Shown: piece after piece, positions 32,082 through 39,683 of the stretch | Position numbering within the stretch: the first letter of the stretch is position 1 | Layout of the letters: each line of letters starts with the position of its first letter | From: Bacillus sp. S/N-304-OC-R1 | GTDB taxonomy: Bacteria > Bacillota > Bacilli > Bacillales > Cytobacillaceae | Direction of reading: 5' to 3' | Assembly (NCBI RefSeq): GCF_019749375.1 | Contig: NZ_JACWFE010000023.1 | Location: 62,001-126,000 of the forward strand | DNA length: 64,000 nucleotides | Position numbers and translations under genes: made by a program | The notes under the pieces: model-generated | Told to the model about the DNA's origin: nothing | Seen by the model: only the letters and a program-made list of their open reading frames with translations | Database searches by the model: none

Positions 32082-33236
32082 TCAGTTTTTTGTGTCTATA
32101 GCGTCAATATTTCTTTGTTCTTTCTTTTCGATAGCTCGATTAGCATGATAAGAAAGATTTACTAAGATTCCAGAAGATATCAGCATGATGATTAACGAGG
32201 AACCACCATAACTGATAAATGGAAGCGGAACTCCTGTTATCGGGAGAAGGCCGCTGACTGCTCCTAAATTAAATATGGCTTGTATCATGATTTGGAATGT
32301 TAGACCGATTGCCAGTAATTTAGGAAATGATTCAGTGGACCTCTGGGCAATGCGCATCCCTCGATACATGATAAATAGGTAAGAACCGATTACGAATAAC
32401 AAGCCTATTACACCAAGCTCTTCAACAATAATTGACATAATAAAATCAGTATGTGCCTCTGGAAGATAACCGAGTTTTTGAATGCTGTTTCCCAGCCCGC
32501 GTCCCCATAGCCCACCAGAAGATAAAGCAAAATAGGAGTTAACTAATTGATAGCCATTCCCATCAGGATCTCCAAATGGATTAAGATAAGAAAGAAGTCT
32601 TTCTAACCGATAAGAAGCTGTCATGGCCAAAGTAGCAATTCCACATAAAGCCACAACGCCTAGGAAAATTATATGAATCTTCCGCGGCCCTGAACAAGAA
32701 AGGATGAATCCGCAAGGGATAAGGATTGCGGTAGCAGTCCCTAAATCCGGCTGTTTTAAGATCAGCGTAAAAACAATCCCTAAAATAAACAGCGGAGGCA
32801 TAACACCCTTCCAAAAATGATGAATGTACTCCTGCTTTTTCGCATAAATATAGGCAAAATAAACAATCATCGCGAGCTTGACCGCCTCAGTTGGCTGAAT
32901 GATGAATGAGCCTATTTTCAGCCATCTTTGCGAATAATTTCGTTCCACCCCTATTCCTGGAATCAAAACAGCGATCAAAAGGAATATTGAGATAACAACA
33001 AAAATCGGGCTTAGCTTTCCATAGATACGATACGGAAGTATAGCAGTGATGACAAAAAATACTAAACCTATTCCCAAAGATTGCATTTGTTTGATAAGGA
33101 AGAATCGAGGGGGATGATGTTCTAGCATGGCTAGAGGATAACTTGCACTAAAAACCATCGTTAGTCCAAATAAACAAAGTAAGACAATGGCAAGCACCAA
33201 TAAATAATCATACTTTTTCAAACGGCTCAAAGCCAT
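32082..33236 (-). CDS. FtsW/SpoVE-type SEDS glycosyltransferase
   Basis: The protein has 384 residues from the ATG at 33236 (AAGGTGAT site); the frame extends 19 codons upstream without support. Ten helices with FtsW motifs: MVFSASYPLAM, RWLKIGSFIIQPTEAVKLAM, LKQPDLGTATAIL, YQLVNSYFALSSGGLWGRGLGNS, LPEAHTDFI and GVPLPFISYGGSS. It polymerises septal or spore peptidoglycan with a partner PBP. No division genes adjoin it, so it may be a second copy rather than the dcw-cluster FtsW. Confidence 0.87.
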   Translation of the reverse strand: MALSRLKKYDYLLVLAIVLLCLFGLTMVFSASYPLAMLEHHPPRFFLIKQMQSLGIGLVFFVITAILPYRIYGKLSPIFVVISIFLLIAVLIPGIGVERNYSQRWLKIGSFIIQPTEAVKLAMIVYFAYIYAKKQEYIHHFWKGVMPPLFILGIVFTLILKQPDLGTATAILIPCGFILSCSGPRKIHIIFLGVVALCGIATLAMTASYRLERLLSYLNPFGDPDGNGYQLVNSYFALSSGGLWGRGLGNSIQKLGYLPEAHTDFIMSIIVEELGVIGLLFVIGSYLFIMYRGMRIAQRSTESFPKLLAIGLTFQIMIQAIFNLGAVSGLLPITGVPLPFISYGGSSLIIMLISSGILVNLSYHANRAIEKKEQRNIDAIDTKN

Positions 33237-33267
33237 CTTTATCACCTTTTCTTTAAGAAAAACGCAA

Positions 33268-33370
33268 GGCGCCCATTTATCGGCGACAAGCACAAGTCGA
33301 GCTGACCGAAAGATTGTTCTTAAATCTTTTGGATAAATTGACTTGTGACCTCAAACCGATGGCGCCAAAA
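33268..33370. repeat. Structured intergenic repeat (MITE/REP-like nested palindrome)
   Basis: Three nested stems are visible: outer GGCGCC..CGG with CCGAT-GGCGCC, middle CAAGTC with GACTTG, inner CCGAAAGATT with AAATCTTTTGG around a short loop. The whole folds as a hairpin of about 100 bases. I recall similar GCGC-rich elements scattered between genes in Bacillus, but copy number cannot be checked here. It overlaps the region just upstream of the FtsW-type start. Confidence 0.65.
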
Positions 33371-33404
33371 GCTGGACATTTCTCAAACTCTAATAATTAA
33401 TTTT

Positions 33405-33449
33405 TAAAATAAAAGCCTTTATTTCTCATCAAGGAGAGAATAAAGGCTT
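33405..33449 (-). terminator. Terminator after tatC
   Basis: AAGCCTTTATT pairs with AATAAAGGCTT; on the minus strand it is followed by TTATTTTAAAAA. It lies about 145 bp after the tatC stop and before the repeat element. The rest of the 33.24-33.59 kb gap shows no gene. Confidence 0.7.
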
Positions 33450-33593
33450 CATTATATCACGCTATTTAGCGTTTAGATCTCACCTTAATGAATTTCCCAT
33501 TATCGCAGTTTCATATTAAGATGATGTTGTCATTTTGTCAACACAATTGCATATTTTTTCAGCATTTTATCAATATAATCAAGGAAGCACAAT

Positions 33594-34346
33594 TTAATAA
33601 CTAGTAAGTTCATCCTGATCTTCCAACTGATCCTTTTCCAACTTTTTCTTGCGATTAAAGACAATCTTAGATAAGAAAATACTGATTTCAAATAAGAGAA
33701 TAAGCGGGATAGCCACTGAAATATGCGAAATAAATTCAGGCGGTGAAATCATAGAAGCAATGATTACCAAGATAAAATAAGCATACTTTCTGATTTTGAC
33801 AATTTTAAAAGGATTTAAGAATCCTAATGTTGTTAAAAACATTGAAACAAGCGGTAATTCAAAGGCGATACCAAAAGGCAAAGTCATGTAAATTAAAAAA
33901 TTGATATATTTATCAGCTGTAAAAGTAGTCGTCATTAAATCTTTTCCGAGACTAAGAAGAAATGTCATGATGTTAGGAAAAATAAAGAAATAGCCAAATG
34001 CTAATCCGCCAAGAAAAAGTAAAAACATAGGTGGGATATACATTAAGGCAATTTTTCGTTCGAAAGGTTTTAAACCTGGTTTAACAAATAGCCATAATTG
34101 CCATGCGGTAACAGGAATCGTACCAGCTACTGCTATCACCGATGCGATATGGAAGTAAATCCACATAATATCACTCGGCCCTAAGACAATCAGTTTGTAA
34201 TCCAGATTCCCCATGAAAAAGAGAAAAATATCCTTCACAAATACGAATCCGATAATAAGAAATACAAAAAAAGCCACTGCCGAAATAATGATTCTTTTCC
34301 TTAATTCTTCAAGATGATCAACTACATTTAATTCCTGGCCATTCAA
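33594..34346 (-). CDS. tatC: Twin-arginine translocase subunit TatC
   Basis: The protein has 250 residues with six membrane helices. Near the N-terminus VVDHLEELRKRIIIS is the signal-binding TatC motif; LKPFERKIALMYIPP is the conserved cytoplasmic loop, followed by FGYFFIFPNIMTFLL and FGIAFELPLVSMFL with the conserved Phe-Glu pair. TatC recognises twin-arginine signal peptides. Bacillus tatC genes usually lie with a tatA, but none is next to this one. Confidence 0.93.
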   Translation of the reverse strand: MNGQELNVVDHLEELRKRIIISAVAFFVFLIIGFVFVKDIFLFFMGNLDYKLIVLGPSDIMWIYFHIASVIAVAGTIPVTAWQLWLFVKPGLKPFERKIALMYIPPMFLLFLGGLAFGYFFIFPNIMTFLLSLGKDLMTTTFTADKYINFLIYMTLPFGIAFELPLVSMFLTTLGFLNPFKIVKIRKYAYFILVIIASMISPPEFISHISVAIPLILLFEISIFLSKIVFNRKKKLEKDQLEDQDELTSY

Positions 34347-34679
34347 AATATCACACCTTCCTATTTATGATTGAATCTTAAGTTGTTGGAATCCAGAAAT
34401 AAGCATTTATTTTTACTTTAAAATTATATAACAACATTGAGCTGATAACCACATCACAATTTTTCTGAACATTATTATCAAAACTCATGATTAGGTAATA
34501 TATATTTTAACTTCCAATAGGTATAAGTATATATTTTCAATTAAATCCATTTACTTACAATTATTTTTATACTATTATTAAACTTAAAAATTACTAATAA
34601 TAGGAAAAAGAAAGGTCATTTTAAAGTTAAGTAAATCATATATAAATTAAGCGGAATTTATTTCTATAGGAGTAGAAAG
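34347..34679. other. AT-rich spacer between divergent tatC and HMA_2 operon
   Basis: About 330 bp, very AT-rich. It must contain the tatC and HMA_2 operon promoters. TATAAAT-like sequence (ATATATAAATT) at about 34638-34648 is a possible -10 for the HMA_2 operon, but I see no convincing -35, hairpin or operator palindrome. Confidence 0.4.
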
Positions 34680-34988
34680 ATGCTGAATAAAGTAAAAGAA
34701 TTACAGCTTTTTAATCGTATGAATAAAATCCTTAAAAAACATTCAATTGAAGTTATACATAATATTCCCGGTAGAATCCGGCTTCGGTCCGTTTTCTGGA
34801 AAAGCAATACTGAATTAGTAAATAAATTAATCAAGCACTTTGAAAATGATCCTGCCATTTACTCCATTAGTTACACTGCGGAAACTGGAAGTTTACTAAT
34901 AACCTATGATAGTAGTCCGATTGATCATATGAAGCAGTTAGAGGCATGGATGGAACAAATTGAGTGGCTTTCACAAAAAGTTAGATAG
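34680..34988 (+). CDS. HMA_2-type domain protein, first gene of metal-ATPase operon
   Basis: The protein has 102 residues. After a basic helix, VIHNIPGRIRLRS (25-37) is followed by a ferredoxin-like beta-alpha-beta stretch ending SYTAETGSLLITYD. This is the HMA_2-type version of the heavy-metal domain, in which His-x-x-Pro-Gly-Arg replaces the CxxC metal site. It is the first of four proteins in this operon with the same motif. TAGGAG lies 6-7 bases before the ATG. It could act as a chaperone or regulator of the ATPase; no direct evidence. Confidence 0.8.
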   Translation: MLNKVKELQLFNRMNKILKKHSIEVIHNIPGRIRLRSVFWKSNTELVNKLIKHFENDPAIYSISYTAETGSLLITYDSSPIDHMKQLEAWMEQIEWLSQKVR

Positions 34989-35004
34989 TAAAGGGAGAGA
35001 GAAC

Positions 35005-35544
35005 ATGATTTCTTCATTAGTGGGACTGGGTGCATCGCTATTAGCTCCCAAAATATTTTCATATATTAATGATCAAAAGGTTGAAGTTGTTCACGCGATG
35101 CCAGGAAGGGTTCGGCTCAAATGCGATCAATGGAAGAATGAAATTGTTGCTAAACATCTGGAAACAACATTTGAACAGCTTGAAATCGTTAAGCATGTTA
35201 GTGCTTCACCGATTACTGGAAGTCTACTAATTGAGTTTGTAGTACCTGCTCTTAGTCCTCAAGAATTTGATGAACTTCTAAAACTAGCTGTCAACACCTC
35301 GGTAAATGCTTTTCCTTATGTAGATGCTCAACTGATGAAAACCATGAAAAATACCGTATCGACAGTTGATGGACTAATAAAGAAAAGAACATCTGGAAAA
35401 GCAGATGTTGATTCTCTGCTTTCTTTATTTTTATTAATTTTTGGCATTTCAGGTTTTTCTGCTAATCCCGCTTTCTCAAGCAGTCTATTATATTGGTCCT
35501 ATACGATTATTACGAAAGAGAAAGGAAAAAACCATGTACCTTAA
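35005..35544 (+). CDS. HMA_2-type domain protein with C-terminal membrane segment
   Basis: The protein has 179 residues from the ATG at 35005 (AAAGGGAGAG site), 16 bp after the first gene. An N-terminal hydrophobic stretch (MISSLVGLGASLLAPKIF) is followed by VVHAMPGRVRLKC (28-40) and a beta-alpha-beta fold ending ITGSLLIEF. A C-terminal hydrophobic region (about 138-165, LLSLFLLIFGISGF) could be a membrane helix. Its end overlaps the ATPase gene by 11 bp, so translation is coupled. Likely a membrane-bound accessory of the ATPase. Confidence 0.78.
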   Translation: MISSLVGLGASLLAPKIFSYINDQKVEVVHAMPGRVRLKCDQWKNEIVAKHLETTFEQLEIVKHVSASPITGSLLIEFVVPALSPQEFDELLKLAVNTSVNAFPYVDAQLMKTMKNTVSTVDGLIKKRTSGKADVDSLLSLFLLIFGISGFSANPAFSSSLLYWSYTIITKEKGKNHVP

Positions 35545-37678
35545 GCTATCATTAATCCATTCCATTCCTGGAAGAACACGACTAAATATAGGGACAGAAT
35601 TGGAAAAGGGCAAGGAAATCGAAGCTTTATTTCGGGCTATTCCTTCCGTTTATTCAGCCTCCTATACGGTTGAAACTGGATCATTGCTGCTATACCATGA
35701 TGACCAATATTTATGGAAAGATATCGATCGAACACTTTCTATAGTTCCCACCCCGTCTGCAAGTGCGCAAAGTGAGGTACAGGAAAAATCGAAATTCCCA
35801 ATCATTGAAGTTCTTGTGTCCTTAAGTGCATTTGTGTTTGAAATGGTTAAAGTATCACCCGCTTCCATTCAAGGAATTAATAATCTTGCAAGACCATCAT
35901 CAATTGCAGTTTTATTATCATCATATAAAATTCTAAGAAATGGGATTTCCGCAATTTTTACTAATAGCCGCCCGAATGCAGACACTCTGACCTCTGCAGC
36001 ATTGCTTGCATCAATTGTGAAAGGAAACCCAAAATCAGCACTGATTATTTATTTAATGTCCACCATAAGTGAATGGCTTACAGAGTTTACAGCTTACAAA
36101 ACAAGAAATTACGTAAAAGAAATGTTAAATGTTAACGTTGATTCTGTATGGAAAGTAGATGAATCAGGTAACGAAGTAAAGGTTCCTATTGAACAAGTGA
36201 AAGCTGGCGATCATGTAGCTGTGTTTCAAGGAGAGAAGGTAGTTGTTGATGGCACGATACTTGACGGGATTGCAACAATTGATGAATCATCGATTACCGG
36301 TGAATACATTCCCAAAGAACTGACGAATGGTGATCGCGTTTATGCTGGGAGTGTTGCTATAGAAGGAAGTATAAGGATTCTTGTAGAAAAAGCTGGGGAC
36401 GATACAGCGATTTCCCGAATGATTCATCTTATAGAAGAGGCACAAACAAAGCAAGCCCCTATTCAATCGATAGCCAATCGTCTGTCCGAAAAGCTGGTTC
36501 CTGTTTCTTTTATTCTAGCAGGCTTAATTTATCTCATAACAAGAGATTGGAATAAAGTATTGAATATGCTAGTCATTGACTATGTTTGTGGTTTGAAGCT
36601 TTCTACGGCAACAGCCATTTCATCCTCCATTGGTGTTGCCGCCAAAAACGGCATTCTATTAAAAGGCGGTCAAACCATCGAAAAGCTTGCCCAAATTGAC
36701 ACAGTTATTCTCGATAAGACAGGAACGATCACAGAGGGAAGACCTAATGTGACAAAGGTTATTCCTTTATCAGAAATGACAGAGGATGAAGTATTGAGTA
36801 TTGCCGCTTCGGCAGAAGAGCATTCTTCACACCCCATCGCCGAGGCCATTTGCAACAAAGCAAAAGAACGAAACCTATCCATTCCAATGCACGAAGAAAT
36901 TGAAATGATTGTCGGAAGAGGAATCAAAGCGATTATTGAAAATAAACTTGTATTAGTTGGGAGTAAAGTATTTCTATCCAATTGGAATATTTCTTTAGAG
37001 CCTCTAAATAACATAAAAAGCCTAGTGAACCCTGATGAAAATATCGTTTATGTTTCTTATGATACTGAACTGATTGGAATTATTATACTAGAAGATCAGA
37101 TCAGAGATGGGATGAAAAAAGCCATCAATCAGTTAAGAAGACACGGAGTAGACGAGGTGATTATGTTAACAGGGGATCGCTTCCACCCTGCCAAAAAAAT
37201 TGCAGATGAACTTGGAATGGATGCATTTATAGCAGAGGCGCTTCCTGAAGACAAAGCAAATTTTGTCATGAACTATAAAAACAAAACCGATCATTTAATG
37301 ATGGTTGGTGATGGTGTAAACGATGCTCCTGCTTTGGCCTATTCCAATGTCGGAATTACACTTGGGACAAAACGAACAGATATTGCGGTAGAGTCGGCCG
37401 ATGTAATTATTACATCCGATGACCCGCTTGCCTTAGCAGAAGTAATAAAAATGTCTCAAAAAACCATGAAATTAATCTATCAAAACCTTGTTGTTACGAT
37501 ATTAGTAAACAGCGGGGCCATTCTTTTAGGGACGATCGGTTATATATCACCAGTCATTGGAGCTGCGATACATAACGCAGCAACAATCGCAGTTGTGTTA
37601 AATAGTGGAAAAATAATTCTATTAGGAGGAAAACGGAGTGGAAATAAAATATCGAATCGCTCACAGTATTCCTGGTAG
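35534..37678 (+). CDS. P1B-type heavy-metal P-type ATPase with N-terminal HMA_2 domain
   Basis: The protein has 714 residues. An N-terminal HMA_2 domain has LIHSIPGRTRLN (7-18). The P-type core is complete: SSITGEYIP (TGE at 255-257), DKTGTITEGRP with Asp394 phosphorylated, SSHPIAEAI, GRGIKAI, and MVGDGVNDAPALA. The membrane metal motif, normally CPC, is DYVCGLKLSTAT with Cys352 and no prolines. HNAATIAVVLNS closes the last helix. It probably exports a divalent or transition metal; the ion cannot be read from sequence. I start at 35534 because the longer frame lies inside the previous gene. Confidence 0.9.
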   Translation: MYLKLSLIHSIPGRTRLNIGTELEKGKEIEALFRAIPSVYSASYTVETGSLLLYHDDQYLWKDIDRTLSIVPTPSASAQSEVQEKSKFPIIEVLVSLSAFVFEMVKVSPASIQGINNLARPSSIAVLLSSYKILRNGISAIFTNSRPNADTLTSAALLASIVKGNPKSALIIYLMSTISEWLTEFTAYKTRNYVKEMLNVNVDSVWKVDESGNEVKVPIEQVKAGDHVAVFQGEKVVVDGTILDGIATIDESSITGEYIPKELTNGDRVYAGSVAIEGSIRILVEKAGDDTAISRMIHLIEEAQTKQAPIQSIANRLSEKLVPVSFILAGLIYLITRDWNKVLNMLVIDYVCGLKLSTATAISSSIGVAAKNGILLKGGQTIEKLAQIDTVILDKTGTITEGRPNVTKVIPLSEMTEDEVLSIAASAEEHSSHPIAEAICNKAKERNLSIPMHEEIEMIVGRGIKAIIENKLVLVGSKVFLSNWNISLEPLNNIKSLVNPDENIVYVSYDTELIGIIILEDQIRDGMKKAINQLRRHGVDEVIMLTGDRFHPAKKIADELGMDAFIAEALPEDKANFVMNYKNKTDHLMMVGDGVNDAPALAYSNVGITLGTKRTDIAVESADVIITSDDPLALAEVIKMSQKTMKLIYQNLVVTILVNSGAILLGTIGYISPVIGAAIHNAATIAVVLNSGKIILLGGKRSGNKISNRSQYSW

Positions 37679-38210
37679 ACTACGATTAATCATCCCAGCG
37701 CTTTCCGATAAAAATGATTATTTGAATATTGAACACATGTTTTCCGCATTAAACGGAATCAAGAAAGTAAGAATTGAACCAATTATTCACTCAATGGTTA
37801 TCGAGTATGAACCACATTCCATAAGCAGAAATGTGATTTTACGGTACATCTCCCTATTTTTTCGCCAAACACAGTTTGACCCCCTTGATCGCTTAATGGT
37901 GCAAGTAACACCTGATATAAGAAAGGACTTTCTTCGATCGCTAGGGGCAGGTTGTTTAATATTAATAGCTTATTTACGTAAAGGAATTAGTCCAGTACCA
38001 GATTTTTTTGACTATGCAGCCGTAATTTCCACAGCCTACACGGTTTTGTCCCATGGAGAAAACAAAATGAGACATCCAGATGTAATAACAGGAATTATAA
38101 GCATGTTCTCTTTAGGACCACAAAACATACTAAAGGTTGCTATGGTTACATGGGCAGTAAACGTTCTTGAAATTTTCAATGATATGAGAAGAAGTCAAAG
38201 ACTTCTTTAA
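37638..38210 (+). CDS. HMA_2-type domain protein with hydrophobic C-terminal half
   Basis: The protein has 190 residues. The start is GTG at 37638 with AGGAGG 8 bases upstream, overlapping the ATPase gene by 41 bp. RIAHSIPGRLRLII (6-19) and a beta-alpha-beta fold to about 75 form the HMA_2 domain. Two or three hydrophobic segments (about 98-112 and 150-175) suggest membrane insertion. It is the fourth protein with the H-x-x-P-G-R motif in this operon and resembles a detached N-terminal part of such an ATPase. Confidence 0.78.
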   Translation: MEIKYRIAHSIPGRLRLIIPALSDKNDYLNIEHMFSALNGIKKVRIEPIIHSMVIEYEPHSISRNVILRYISLFFRQTQFDPLDRLMVQVTPDIRKDFLRSLGAGCLILIAYLRKGISPVPDFFDYAAVISTAYTVLSHGENKMRHPDVITGIISMFSLGPQNILKVAMVTWAVNVLEIFNDMRRSQRLL

Positions 38211-38241
38211 ATATAAATTTAAATACTTAGGAGGAATTCTT

Positions 38242-38475
38242 ATGGCTTTTAACAGAGATTTTTTAATGGGGTTTGTATCGGGTACTGTAGTTGGAGCCGT
38301 TGGTTATCGTTTATACGAACAAAACAATGGGCAGCTAAGAAGTTTAGTTCAAAACAATGTCCCAACCTTAAGTTTTCAGTCACCTAAAGCAGATCTTACA
38401 ATCGAAGATTTAGTTAGTCAAAAAGAAAGATTAGAAGATTTAATTGCTGAGAAAAAAGCAACCGCTGTAAGATAA
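38242..38475 (+). CDS. Small one-helix membrane protein ending the HMA_2 operon
   Basis: The protein has 77 residues. A glycine-rich helix (FLMGFVSGTVVGAVGYRLY, about 7-25) is followed by a polar stretch and a charged C-terminal helix (DLTIEDLVSQKERLEDLIAEKK). AGGAGG lies 7-8 bases before the ATG, 31 bp after the previous gene. The layout recalls mycobacterial PacL proteins, small membrane partners of P1B ATPases, though sequence similarity is weak and the metal-binding tail is not obvious. I infer a scaffold or regulator for the ATPase. Confidence 0.7.
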   Translation: MAFNRDFLMGFVSGTVVGAVGYRLYEQNNGQLRSLVQNNVPTLSFQSPKADLTIEDLVSQKERLEDLIAEKKATAVR

Positions 38476-38524
38476 GCGAAGCAATACATAGAGCATCCTC
38501 TTAATGGTTGCTCTTTCTGGCTTA

Positions 38525-38575
38525 ATAAAAAAGCACTGACTAGGAGATATTACAATCCTTGTCAGTGCTTTTTTA
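38525..38575. terminator. Bidirectional terminator of HMA_2 operon and ZIP gene
   Basis: AAAAAAGCACTGAC pairs with GTCAGTGCTTTTTT around a 20-base loop. It has U tracts in both directions and lies between the convergent operon end and the ZIP gene. Confidence 0.9.
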
Positions 38576-38606
38576 CAACTCATTTGCCTTTGAAAATAAA
38601 TCAAAA

Positions 38607-39332
38607 TCACATCGACAGCTCCGTAAGAAAAATCATCGTTAATAAGCCAATGACAAAACAAAAAGTCGCTGATCGCTCATTTCCATCTCCGTGGCTTTCT
38701 GGAATTAACTCCTTATATACTACAAATAGCATAGCCCCTGCTGCAAAAGCTAATCCGTATGGAATCAAGGCCATGTATGAATCTGTAAGCTGTAAGCCAA
38801 TAAAAGAAGCAAAAAGTTCAATAAAGCCTGTAAAAGCTGTATACATTAGAGCCTTTAGCTTTGGAACATGATTGGCAACTAAGAACAGGCAAACTAAAAA
38901 ACCCTCTGGGATATTTTGCAAACCGATGGAAAACGAAACTAAAGACCCTAAATCCTCATACTGACTGGCATAGCTAATCCCTACCGAAAACCCCTCTGGA
39001 ATATTATGTATAGCCATAGCAGCAATTAAAAGAAGCGGTCTTGCTTGATAAGATGAATGATTAACATGTTCTAGTTCAATATGCGGAAGACTCGCTTCTA
39101 AAAAGGTCAGTGTAACTGTCCCTAGTAAAATGCCAATCGTTAAAACAAACATATTCGAAAGCTTTAAGGTTGATGGAATGAGAGCATAAGTTGAAGCTGA
39201 TACCATAATTCCTGCACTGAATGCTAATAAATTATCCTTCACACGATGTGATACATTGCTTAATAGCAATGCAGGCAATGCCCCCAAAATGGTACCAAAA
39301 GCACTCATAACGATCCCGAAATGAATTCCCAC
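38607..39332 (-). CDS. ZIP family metal transporter
   Basis: The protein has 241 residues and eight predicted helices. The metal-transport signature is present twice: MAIHNIPEGFSVGISYA in helix 4 and SIGLQNIPEGFLVCLFL in helix 5, with the His/Asn/Glu residues that line the ZIP pathway. ELIPESHGDGNE near the C-terminus is also typical. The family imports Zn2+, Fe2+ or Mn2+. The start is GTG at 39332 (AAGGTGG site). Its convergent partner is the HMA_2 ATPase operon, which suggests a locus balancing a metal. Confidence 0.9.
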   Translation of the reverse strand: MGIHFGIVMSAFGTILGALPALLLSNVSHRVKDNLLAFSAGIMVSASTYALIPSTLKLSNMFVLTIGILLGTVTLTFLEASLPHIELEHVNHSSYQARPLLLIAAMAIHNIPEGFSVGISYASQYEDLGSLVSFSIGLQNIPEGFLVCLFLVANHVPKLKALMYTAFTGFIELFASFIGLQLTDSYMALIPYGLAFAAGAMLFVVYKELIPESHGDGNERSATFCFVIGLLTMIFLTELSM

Positions 39333-39655
39333 AACAAACCACCTTTTACAGAAGAGTATTAATGGATTATATGTACAAGTTCTGTAAAAAAGACTGGTAT
39401 TTTAACAGAGGGATTTTGTGTTTGAAAATTCCCCACATCATATTCAAAAATTCTTTTGCCCTTTATTTGACTCAATGTTATTCCTCCCTCATATCTGTAG
39501 TTGAATATGTAGAGATAATAAACCACTTATATGAACTGAATATAAACTTTTATAAAATTTCAAACATAACCTGCCGTCGATTCTCTAATGCCTCTTATCC
39601 TATGAATAAAGTATTTTTTTAATAAAAAAGTGAAGCCTAATTGCGCTTCACTTTT
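39333..39655. other. Spacer between ZIP and PepSY genes
   Basis: About 320 bp without a convincing gene. A plus-strand frame of 86 codons (39362-39622) has no ribosome binding site, low-complexity AT codons and no recognisable domain, so I do not call it. The PepSY terminator lies at its right end. It should also contain the ZIP promoter, which I cannot pick out. Confidence 0.4.
39624..39655 (-). terminator. Terminator after the PepSY gene
   Basis: On the minus strand AAAGTGAAGCGC pairs with GCTTCACTTT and is followed by a TTTATTAAAAAA tail, 30 bp after the PepSY stop. Confidence 0.75.
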
Positions 39656-39683
39656 AATGTCTAACATTTGACAAACAAATAGA

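Noticed and set aside
34680..37678. Copper ATPase with metallochaperone (CopA/CopZ type)
   Set aside because: No CxxC motif occurs in any HMA_2 domain here, and the membrane CPC motif is missing.
39362..39622. 86-codon plus-strand ORF between the ZIP and PepSY genes
   Set aside because: No ribosome binding site, AT-rich random-looking codons and no recognisable fold.
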